64,000 bases of DNA, from assembly GCA_038501625.1 (NCBI GenBank), contig JAZAYU010000013.1:7998001-8062000 (forward strand), read 5' to 3'. A program made the translations under genes and the position numbers. The notes below the pieces were generated by a model. That model was given only the letters and a program-made list of their open reading frames with translations. It did no database searches and was not told the origin of the DNA. The stretch is from Corbicula japonica (taxonomy: Eukaryota; Mollusca; Bivalvia; Venerida; Cyrenidae). Below, piece by piece: positions 1 through 64,000 of this stretch (within the stretch, counting starts at the first letter, position 1; each line of letters begins with the position of its first letter).

Positions 1-30
1 GTTAACGTTGAAGAAAATGTTAACACTTAC

Positions 31-85
31 CTGTTGAGCTTTGCAGCATTACAACCATTAACAAACCAAAGAGCACGAACACCAT
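31..85 (-). CDS. Possible first coding exon of a minus-strand secreted or membrane protein
   Basis: Read on the minus strand, ATG at 85-83 opens MVFVLFGLLMVVMLQSST, 18 residues with a hydrophobic core like a secretory signal peptide, then a strong splice donor (ACAG|GTAAGT, donor bases 30-25). The start context (A at -3, G at +4) is favourable. The gene would continue left of the window, in an NF1 intron or beside it. I do not recognise the protein. Nested opposite-strand genes occur in a vertebrate NF1 intron (OMG, EVI2A, EVI2B), but that is a different intron. A chance occurrence is possible. Confidence 0.35.
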
Positions 86-1019
86 TTTGTTTTATAAAAC
101 AATATCCAGATACAGTACATTCACACAGCAGTGATGTCCTCAACTGCATGTTTACTTATTTTTAAGGTGTATATTCTGTACCAGGAGGTTGTTTTGTTAG
201 CATTTCAATGGTGTAAAGACCAATCCTAATTACGTGATGATGTGATAACATTAATTGGTGAAGTTGTATCTTCTATCCAATTCTCCAGTTGTTTGCTACA
301 ACTCACATATGGTGACAGATAATAATAAATTGTGAATACATTAGCCTTTTGTTTCTCAAAGGATGGTAACATATGTTCTGCCAGTTTGCAGCTAGCCAAT
401 GCAGGAAAGATGTTTAGATTATTTGTTGTTGGTAAATAATGCCATTTAGTCCATGTAAAGTAACTGTTGATGTCTGTTGTATTTGGACATCAGTATACTG
501 TATTCAGGCGTAACAAATCTTGTTAAAATGCAAGGCTGTAAAATAACAAACAGGTGTTGAACATTACATAACTGGTCATAATACACCTTTAATCAGGTGG
601 GCGACTAGCATAGATCCAGATCAACCTGCACGTCCATTTACTTGTCCACTACAAGGTCATGCCATGTAGTACGATTAAATTCTTTCAGTGGAAGTGTTTG
701 GATGGCTTTGATTTCATGTCAGTTAACATTGTAATGTAACCCTTTACTTCATATATATGCATTTGTTTCCGTGTGCTTCCAGTGTAATTCAGATCAACTG
801 GCACATCTGTGTTGTTTGATCTGGATTAACACTTGTCGCTTCTTAGTCAGAAACAACTGTATCAAAATTCAAAAGTACAGATCCAGATCAGCTGGCAAAT
901 TGCTGCTTTCTGATCTGGATCAACATGTTTGCCCATGGGGTGACAGCCATTTTCTATGGAATAAAGTGTTAAGATTGATTATTTAATGTGGAAATACATG
1001 TGGTTGTTGTTGTTTACAG
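86..1019. other. Intron before e1, no recognised exon
   Basis: AT-rich sequence with degraded family B pieces (about 598-640 and 739-972). No further NF1 exon is visible. If the minus-strand signal-peptide exon is real, its promoter and 5'UTR would lie at about 86-400; no clear promoter motif was seen. Confidence 0.5.
739..972. repeat. Family B MITE, degraded
   Basis: Degenerate double-hairpin copy: recurring AGATCCAGATCAG/GATCTGGATC modules between decayed CCTTTACTTCATA and TATGGAATAAAG ends. Confidence 0.6.
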
Positions 1020-56486
<55,467 letters not shown>

Positions 56487-56527
56487 TCCACTCTCAAGTC
56501 ATCACATGGGCATATAAGAAAACCGGT

Positions 56528-56767
56528 TTACCCTTTCCTCCATATATATACACATTTTATCTCACTTGTGATCTGCATAGATCCAGATCAGCTGGATCAA
56601 CCTAGTCATCTGATCAGGATCAGCACTGTTCCCCTTTTGGTCAGAAGTAATCAAGTACATAAAAAAGCAATCAGTGTAGATCCTGATCAGATGGCATGAA
56701 TGTGCAGGCTTATCTGGATCTTCAATGTTTGCCTGGCCATAAGGCATTTTTATGGAGGAAAGGGTTG
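56528..56767. repeat. Family B MITE in the 3'UTR
   Basis: TTTACCCTTTCCTCCATATA ... TATGGAGGAAAGGGTTGAA, starting about 41 bases after the stop codon. Confidence 0.87.
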
Positions 56768-56829
56768 AAAATTTCATCAATTAACGTTAAGAACTGTGGC
56801 ATGCTCTCAGAATTTAGTCACAGTATCTG

Positions 56830-56975
56830 TGCCCAAGGTTATAAAACTGAACATGGAAACTAGTCTCAAATCTCAAGCATCTGATTGGCTGAAATTATGA
56901 CCAGTCATCATTTAAGCCAATCAGATGCTTGAGATTTGAGACTGGTTTCCAATCTCAGTTTTATAACCTTCAGCC
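56830..56975. repeat. Family A foldback MITE
   Basis: TGCCCAAGGTTATAAAACTG ... TTTTATAACCTTCAGCC, CTG on both sides. Confidence 0.9.
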
Positions 56976-57194
56976 CTGATGCTGTCTGGATGAATATTTT
57001 TCTAAAACATAATTATTATTAGTTACTGCATGTCTGCTGTTCATTACACAGTACAAGACTTGTCTTTGGAACAGGTAAAATTGAAAGAAAACTTAATATT
57101 TTATTTTTTAAATATTTCTTTTAGCTTACATAGTAAGTTTTAGTATTTGAAGAAAGTAAACATTAGAATTTCCATGCTCATTTGTCTTTTCTTA

Positions 57195-57660
57195 ACTACT
57201 CCATTGCTACCCCTTTTATTCACATAGGCAAACTGATCCAGATCAGGCTGCAGAGCTGTGAATTCCGATCAGGATTAATGCACTTTGCCCAAGGTTATAA
57301 AACTGAGCATGGAAACCAGTCTCAAATCTCAAGCATCTGATTGGCTGAAATGGCGACTGGTAGCCATTTCAGCCAATCAGATGCTTGAGATTTGAGACTG
57401 GTTTCTAAACTCAGTTTTATAACCTTGGCACCTGGTCACTTTAAGGTTTATTAGGTTATTTCGGGAGTTACAAATTGTTTAAGATCAGAATCAAGCCGAA
57501 TGGTTGCATTATCTTGATCTACACTGGTAACTTTCAGATTGTTTGTTTTATAATCGAGAAGCAAACATTGTAGATCTGGATTGACCTTCACATATGTTTT
57601 TTGATCTAAGATGTTTGCCCATGAAATATAAGTGGTATCAATGGAGTTAAAGGTGAATTT
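57195..57660. repeat. Family B MITE remnants around a family A copy
   Basis: ACTGATCCAGATCAGGCTGC on the left, CTGGTCACTTTAAGGTTTAT on the right; further module pieces to about 57650. Confidence 0.55.
57285..57430. repeat. Family A foldback MITE
   Basis: TGCCCAAGGTTATAAAACTG ... TTTTATAACCTTGGCAC. Confidence 0.88.
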
Positions 57661-58011
57661 ATCAGTTTTTGAAATGTGATTAAGTATGAAAATTTAACTT
57701 TGGCTTTGTTATCTGGGCCAACATGGCAGTTGGATGTATATTTCAATATGTTAAATATTGTATTATATAAAACAAATCTAGTCCCAGTAATTCAGTGTGA
57801 ATTACTTTTTATATTTGTGTATTATTTCATATAAGATGATATTATATTATTTATTTGCTTGCATAATTGATTAAATGTCATTTTCCATGTTAGTGAACAT
57901 GATGTACATGATAACTTTTTCTCGAAAATACATGTATATTTAAGAAGATTCAAAAGTTCTTAAGATGGATATTGTTTAGGAAGATTCTTTTTCTGCCTTC
58001 CATTGAATGCT

Positions 58012-58238
58012 TAACTCTTTCCTCCATATATACACATTTTTATGCATGTGCGACCAGTGTAGATCCAGATCAGCCGTCTGATCAGGATCTGCACTGGTCG
58101 CATTTTGGTCAGAAATAACATAACGAATCAAAGAGCAAACAGTTTAGATCCTGATCAGAAGGCACAGATGTGCAGGCTGATCTGGATATAAACTGTTTGC
58201 CCATGCAATAAAGGTGTATCTATGGAGGAAAGGGTTAA
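58012..58238. repeat. Family B MITE
   Basis: TTAACTCTTTCCTCCATATA ... TATGGAGGAAAGGGTTAA; left module shortened. Confidence 0.88.
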
Positions 58239-58472
58239 TCAAAGGATATTGCTGTTATCCATGGGCACACAGTGTAGATTCAGATCAGCAGGCACATCTG
58301 TGCTGTCTGATTAGGATCTACACTGTTTGCTTTGAGATGCTTCTAGATTCATTGAGTTATTTCTGAATGAGGGGACCAGTGTAAAACCAAATCAGACAGC
58401 ACATAAGCCAGCTGATCTGGACTTACATTGGTCCCACATGTGATATAACCTGTATATCCAGAGTAAAGAGTT
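58239..58472. repeat. Family B MITE, head-to-tail with the previous copy
   Basis: GGATATTGCTGTTATCCATG ... ATATCCAGAGTAAAGAGTTA, diverged. Confidence 0.7.
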
Positions 58473-58497
58473 ATGATAATAACTTGCCTGTAATTAT

Positions 58498-58731
58498 TTA
58501 ACCCTTTCCTCCATATATATGCCTTTATGGCGTGCACCAGCAGTGTTAGATCCAGATCAATCAGATTATCAGTGCCTTCTCCATCTGATCAGAATCTGCA
58601 CTGTTTGCTTTTTGATTTATTAGGTTATTTCTTTAAAAAAAAAAGGATCACATGGCATGGATGTGCTGGATGATCTCAATCTACACTGTATGCACATGTT
58701 AATAAATGTTTATTGATGGAGGAAAGGGGTA
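58498..58731. repeat. Family B MITE
   Basis: TTTAACCCTTTCCTCCATAT ... GATGGAGGAAAGGGGTAA. Confidence 0.82.
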
Positions 58732-59080
58732 AATATGATCACATGAGGTGTTTCAAAACAAGTTTAATATACTTCTTTTTTCATTGTTCGCTTGTGATAC
58801 CTGTTAATGTTTATTTTGTGAATTATTTATTGTTGAAGTATTTCTGTTTTAATTAAATTTCTTTTGAAGATGTATCAAGGTTTTAAAGCTGTTTATTACT
58901 CTAAAGGGAGATAATCCAAATTCAGGAGGAAATCTTAGAAATGCTATAATGTATCAACGTTTTGATTAATAATAATATTTTAACAACATTTTAAAAATAT
59001 CATTGGGTATGTTTAGAAGTTCCTTTATCCAAGTGGCATGTGGTAGCTGTGAATGTTGAGTTTCTAGTGTGAGTGACCAG

Positions 59081-59293
59081 TGCCCAAGATCATAAAACTA
59101 AATCTGGAGATCAGTCTCAAATCTCAAGCATCTGATTGGCTGAAATGGCGACCAGTCGCCTCAAATCTCAAGCATCTGATTGGCTGAAATGGCGACCAGC
59201 TGCTTGAGATTTGAGGCGACTGGTCGCCATTTCAGCCAATCAGATCCTTGAGATTTGAGACTGATCTCAAAACTTAGTTTTATGATCTTGGGC
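59081..59293. repeat. Family A foldback MITE with duplicated arm segments
   Basis: A2 ends (TGCCCAAGATCATAAAACTA ... GTTTTATGATCTTGGGCC). CTCAAATCTCAAGCATCTGA occurs twice on the left and the centre is expanded. Confidence 0.82.
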
Positions 59294-59586
59294 CCTGTGT
59301 CATTAGGGATTATTTCCGTTCATCACATGCTTGCAGTAAACAGGTATAGTAGTTGATATTTCAGATTGTGTCTGTCCTTTAGTATATCATATCAGTCAGA
59401 AATCACCCAACAGATATTATAATAATTTCATTATTCTTTATTGCAATATGGTTTAAAAGAACTTTACTGTTTATTCTTTTGCATTCATAAATACACATGT
59501 GTTCGGTCACACAAATCAGTCACTATTATATTAAAATAAAATATCAATTTTGATAATGTTTCCCTGTTTAAGTCATGTAACAGTTG

Positions 59587-59716
59587 GGCCCATGATCCTG
59601 AAACTAAGATTGGAGACCAGTCTCAAATCTCAAGCATCTGATTGGCAGAAATAGTGACCAGTCAGGTGCTTGAGATTTGATACTGGTCTCCAGATTTAAT
59701 TTTATGATCTTGGACA
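59587..59716. repeat. Family A foldback MITE (A2 subtype), degraded
   Basis: GGCCCATGATCCTGAAACTA ... AATTTTATGATCTTGGAC. Confidence 0.75.
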
Positions 59717-59847
59717 TTGATGTCTTTCATATTCTTTGCTTTTGGAATACATTGCTTGTTATTCTAGTTTAATTTTGTGATGATATTGTAATGCTTTTGT
59801 AAGTTGGCATTGTATTTCAGACCTCTGCTGGTACAATATGCAACACT

Positions 59848-60053
59848 TAACCCTTTACTCCATGAAAAATGCCCATTAGGCCTGGGTGAGCAGTTTAGAT
59901 CCAGGTCAACTAACAGGCCCTTGCCATCTGATCAGTGTCTTTACTGTTTGCTTTTTGATTCATTAGGTTATTTCTAACCGAAGAAGCAAACAGTGTAGAA
60001 CCTGATCGGGACCTACACTGTTCGCACATGTGATAAAACCTAGTAAAGGGTTA
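59848..60053. repeat. Family B MITE
   Basis: TTAACCCTTTACTCCATGAA ... CCTAGTAAAGGGTTAA. Confidence 0.78.
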
Positions 60054-60128
60054 AACCTCGATACTTTCCAAGAAACTTCAACCTGTAACCCACAGAATCT
60101 GATTTACTGATTTATCTTTTTTGGATGC

Positions 60129-60272
60129 AGGTTATAAAACTGAGAATGGAAACCAGTTTAAAATCTCATGCATCTGATTGTCTGATATGGTGACCAGTCG
60201 CCATTTCAGCCAATCAGATGCTTGGGATTTGAGACTGGTTTCCATTCTCAGTTTTATAATCTTTGGACACAG
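60129..60272. repeat. Family A foldback MITE
   Basis: AGGTTATAAAACTGAGAATG ... AGTTTTATAATCTTTGGA. Confidence 0.82.
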
Positions 60273-60480
60273 AAATTTAACTTAATCTATCATTGGGGTG
60301 TTTAGAAGAAATGAAAAGGCAGTTGTTAAGATAGTGTAGTCCCATCTCATTGCTTTGTCTGATTTTCATCACTATGAATCAAAATATACTTATAGAGGAC
60401 TGGGTACAATATACCTGTTGTCATCATACAATGACACTTTCTTTGAAAAAAAAAAGGTCATTGTAATTTTCCAAATCAAT

Positions 60481-60626
60481 GTCCAAGGTTATAAAGCTGA
60501 GCATGGAAACCAGTCTCAGATCTCAAGCATCTGATTGGCTGAAATGGCGACTGGTCGCCATTTCAGCCAATCAGATGCTTGAGATTTAAGACTGGTTTCC
60601 AATCTCAGTTTTATAACCTTAGGCCC
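60481..60626. repeat. Family A foldback MITE
   Basis: TCCAAGGTTATAAAGCTGAG ... TTTTATAACCTTAGGCC; near-perfect arms. Confidence 0.87.
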
Positions 60627-60794
60627 AACACTATTTCACAGAATCTGTAAATGTGGTAAATTTCATCAATATATTCATCTTTGTGCTTGACAACATTCAC
60701 AGATTTTTCATGAGTCAGTGACCTGCTTTCATGGAAATCTTAGAGTATATATAGTTCTCATTACCAGTAGCTTTTACTGCATCTGTAATATCAG

Positions 60795-60931
60795 TGCCCA
60801 AGGTTATAAAACTGAGCATGGAAACCAGTCTCAAATCTCTAGCATCTGATTGGCTGAAATGGCGACCAGTCACCAATCAGATGCTTGAGATTTGAGACTG
60901 ATTTCCAGTCTCGGCTTTATAACCTTCAGAC
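60795..60931. repeat. Family A foldback MITE
   Basis: TGCCCAAGGTTATAAAACTG ... CTTTATAACCTTCAGAC; CAG before, CTG after. Confidence 0.87.
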
Positions 60932-60934
60932 CTG

Positions 60935-61070
60935 GTTCCAAAATTATAAACCTGAGATTGGAGAATCTCAAGCAACTGATCGGCTTAAATTTAGACTCGT
61001 CTCCATTTCAGCCAGTCAAATGCTTGAGATTTGAGACTGGTTTTCAGTTGAAGTTTCATGATCTTTGGCA
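60935..61070. repeat. Family A foldback MITE, adjacent degraded copy
   Basis: TTCCAAAATTATAAACCTGA ... AAGTTTCATGATCTTTGG. Confidence 0.7.
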
Positions 61071-61430
61071 GTGTAGATCTCAAGCTATACAAAATGTTCT
61101 ACAAATCAAACAAACTTTCTTTTAAACATACTCATAGGTTATGAATAATTTCCATGTTTTTATTCTGTTAAACACAATCTATAATCATCGTTCTGGTTGT
61201 CCTAAAACTCTACAACTTGTTCCATGCTCTGCGACTCATAGTCCTATAAAATATAATAGGTCATTGCCATTTTTAGCATCTGACCTGAAAGAATGAAGAT
61301 GATATTCCACTCGATCTACATTGCTACATTTCAACCATGTCACTGACCTACTTTTTTACACATTTTCCAGTATGCCTACCATATGTTGTATTTGACTCCA
61401 ACTGCTTATAGCACTATCTTTTAAATACCT

Positions 61431-61512
61431 CAGACAAGTCACCATTTCAGCCAATCAGATCCTTGAGATTTGAACTGGTCTCCAGTTTAAGTTTAATGAT
61501 CTTAAGCCCAGG
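61431..61512. repeat. Family A half-copy
   Basis: AAGTCACCATTTCAGCCAAT ... TTTAATGATCTTAAGCC then CAG. Confidence 0.68.
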
Positions 61513-61817
61513 TCTGGGACTACACTTGATGCGAAGTTGACATAAGTCATGTGTAGCACTTCAACTGTTAATTCATATAATTGTTTGGACAGATTTGCAG
61601 TATTGTATCCAAGTGTTAACTGTAGAATTGTATATAAGGAATCTCAAGATATCAGTCTCGGCTACTGTTGATTTTCTCTCAAGATGATATTTTATCCACT
61701 TATAATGATTCTGCCCCGGAGAAAATTATGTTGTCTTATATTTGCATTTAGTGCTGTTGTCTTGCTGCAACTTGTGCTATATTGTGATCAAAGTCTAAAA
61801 ATTATTTAAAAAAGGAG

Positions 61818-61823
61818 AATAAA
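61818..61823 (+). terminator. Candidate polyadenylation signal AATAAA
   Basis: GGAGAATAAACATG followed by TTTTGTTTGTTATC, a GT-rich downstream element. It is the best-looking candidate after the NF1 stop; no transcript evidence. Confidence 0.3.
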
Positions 61824-62593
61824 CATGTTTTGTTTGTTATCATTTCAACAGTAACCCTCTTATCCCTTTACTCCTAGTGATATAGCTGTTATCCCATGGG
61901 CGAACATATAAGTATCTTTATTGAGTGTGAGGTGAAGATGGAAAAATCTGTCACCGAGGCGATTTTTCCATCTTTACCGAATGTATCATGCAAGATACTT
62001 TTTCTTGAATACCTTTAACTTTTCATAACATTTTTGTACATATATGAATACAAACTTAATTTTATTTCCTTACGCTGAAAAATTAACGTTAATGCAACCC
62101 GTATTTTCTAAATGACGTCACTAACTTGAAGATATTACATCATATACTTGAAGACGTGACCTTACTCGTTTAGCACGCAACGGTTATCTTTTCCCTAGGG
62201 TAAAGATAAGATTTTCTTTCCACATTTAATCGTGGAAATACTTATGCAGTATGCAAGAAAAGTAGATCCAATTTGGCGGGCACAGATATGCCAGCTGCTC
62301 TGGATCTACACTGTTTGCACATGTGATAAACCCATATATATATATTGCCTCTACCAGAGTGCGAACCCACACCATCATGGCGACAAGTATTTGGTATTAG
62401 TAAATAGTGTAGAGACTGATGTGACTATGCTGATACATGGGATGATCAGGATCACCATGGATATTGCTACTGGCATATGATGTATGGGAATAGTATCAAA
62501 ATGTCAATATTGAAATTATGCATCTCTTTATAATCAGAGAATTAGAGGTACCATTCTCACACTTGTTGATGCATTGAAAACATTTTAGTCCAG

Positions 62594-62738
62594 GTCCCAA
62601 GATCATAAACTAAGTTTTGAGATCAGTCTCAAATCTCAAGGATCTGATTGGCTAAAATGGCGACTGGTCACCATTTCAGCCAACCAGATGCTTGGGATTT
62701 GAGACTGATCTCCAGATTTAGTTTTATGATCTTGGGCA
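62594..62738. repeat. Family A foldback MITE (A2 subtype)
   Basis: GTCCCAAGATCATAAACTAA ... GTTTTATGATCTTGGGCA, CAG on both sides. Confidence 0.88.
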
Positions 62739-62821
62739 CAGTTCTTGTGTCCTCGGAGTCTGTTTATGAAAATAAGTGTTTGGGCAGACATTATTTGTGA
62801 AATAAATACAGAAGTAGCTTT

Positions 62822-62926
62822 TTAACCCTTTCCTCCATAGAAACACCGTTATTGCATCGGCGAACAGTTTAGATCCAGATCAGCTGGCACATCTGTGATC
62901 TAAACTGTTGGCTTTTTAGCTCACCT
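62822..62926. repeat. Family B MITE, left half, interrupted by a family E element
   Basis: TTAACCCTTTCCTCCATAGA ... AAACTGTTGGCTTTTT, where the E element starts; the other half would lie beyond the window. Confidence 0.83.
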
Positions 62927-64000
62927 GAGCTGTAGGCTCAGGGTGAGTTATGAGGATCGATCAATGTCCATTGTCCGTCATCCATCGTCCGTCCACACTT
63001 AGTTTGTGAACACTCTAGCGGTCACATTTTTGCTCCGATTGTCATGAAACTTGGTCAGGATGTTTGTCCCAATGATTTCTCAGATGAGTTCGAATATGGG
63101 TCATCTGGGTCCAAAAACTAGGTCACTGTTACTAAAAATAGAATTTTCTTGTGAACACTCTAGCGGTCACATTTTTGCTCCGATAGTCATGAAACTTGGT
63201 CAGGAAGTTTTTCCCAATGATTTCTGGGACGAGTTTGAATATGGGTCATCTGGGTCTAAAAACTAGGTCACTGTTACTAAAAATAGAATTTTCTTGTGAA
63301 CACTAGCGGTCACATTTTTGCTCCAATTGTCATGAAACTTGGTCAGGATGTTTGTCCCAATGATTTCTGGGACGATTTCGAATATGGGTCATCTGGGTCC
63401 AAAAACTAGGTCACTGTTACTAAAAATAGAATTTTCTTGTGAACACTAGCGGTCACATTTTTGCTCCAATTGTCTTGAAACTTGGTCAGGATGTTTGTCC
63501 CAATGATTTCTCAGACGAGTTTGAATATGGTTCATCTGGGTCCAAAAACTAGGTCACTGTTATTAAAAATATAATTTTCTTGTGAACACCCTATCGGTCA
63601 CATTTTTGCTCCGATTGTCATGAAACTTGGTCAGGATGTTTTTCCCAATGATTTCTCAAACGAGTTCGAATATGGGTCATCTGGGTCAAAAACTAGGTCA
63701 CTTACTAAAAATAGAATTTTCTTGTTAACACTCTAGCGGTCACATTTTTGCTCAGATTGTCGTGAAACTTGGTCAGGATGTCTGTCCCAGTAATTTCACG
63801 GATGAGTTCGAATATGGGTCATCTGGGTCCAAAAACTAGGTCACTGTTACTAAAAATAGAATTATCTTGTCTTGGCTGTAAATTTGTTATTTCTCATTGG
63901 ATTTCAAAATAACTTGGCACAAATGTACACCATGACAAGGCGGTGCGTCAAGTACTATACCCATGATGGTTGGTCCAAGGTCAAGGTCACTGTTACTAAA
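62927..64000. mobile_element. Family E element, right end outside the window
   Basis: Left hairpin AGCTCACCTGAGCTGTAGGC / TCAGGGTGAG, GTCCGTCATCCATCGTCC, then ~145-bp units at 63011, 63156, 63301 and 63445 onward (TAGCGGTCACATTTTTGCTC, ATGGGTCATCTGGGTC). The last unit (63885-64000) matches the D element unit at 24717-25430. Confidence 0.85.

Larger units (their letters stand above)
56487..61840 (+). other. Likely NF1 3'UTR, packed with MITEs
   Basis: No exon or gene-like frame after the stop. Vertebrate NF1 has a 3'UTR of several kilobases. Possible AATAAA signals occur at about 58207 (inside a B copy), 58692, 59537 and 61818; the last is followed by a GT-rich stretch. The real end is unknown. 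Confidence 0.4.

Overview
The window is animal genomic DNA with one multi-exon gene on the plus strand, embedded in unusually dense repeats. AT-rich introns, GT-AG splice sites and repeat types common in marine clams (TTTTTAGCTCACC elements with 145-bp tandem units, TTTTTATGCCCCC elements, foldback MITEs) point to a bivalve mollusc, probably a heterodont clam. The organism call is inference; the gene call is not.

The gene is neurofibromin (NF1, a Ras GTPase-activating protein). Thirty-two consecutive exon positions (e1-e32, numbered within this window) run from 1020 to the stop codon at 56484-56486. With one exon used at position e4, the chain is 4947 nt, exactly in frame, giving 1648 residues plus stop. 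It covers most of the RasGAP (GRD) domain including the arginine finger (e1-e7), the Sec14-PH module (e8 to about e13), the long helical-repeat C-terminal region (e13-e26), a Ser/Thr/Pro/Gln-rich linker (e27) and the conserved C-terminal tail (e28-e32). The N-terminal half lies outside the window, before base 1.

The main biological novelty is at e4. Two homologous versions of the same GRD exon, e4a (6057-6181) and e4b (7869-8005), lie in tandem. Both splice in frame with e3 and e5, but including both or neither breaks the frame, so they look like mutually exclusive exons swapping the segment with the RasGAP signature. Vertebrate NF1 inserts its regulated exon 23a in this same stretch. A second candidate is a GC-rich cassette exon (50875-50991) in the correct phase with an in-frame TGA, predicting a shortened C-terminus. 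A possible minus-strand signal-peptide exon (31-85) starts at the left edge. Partial copies of the e18 acceptor (34460-34600) form decoy splice sites.

The rest is repeats. Family A is a ~145-bp foldback MITE, over 30 copies, usually flanked by CAG or CTG. Family B is a ~240-bp double-hairpin MITE with TTAA flanks and CCCTTTCC termini, about 40 copies. Families C, D and E are 0.3-3.3 kb elements with hairpin ends, internal 145-175-bp tandem units and shared TTTTTA... / ...TCT(A/T)GTTT termini. They nest: A in B, E in B, and a 6.9-kb TIR element (23759-30704) in an A copy with a clean ACCTT duplication. One D element holds a ~1.5-kb (CCATA)n + (AAC/ACC)n array (20476-22010). After the stop codon, 56487 to the end is 3'UTR and/or intergenic DNA made of A, B and E copies; no second plus-strand gene was recognised.
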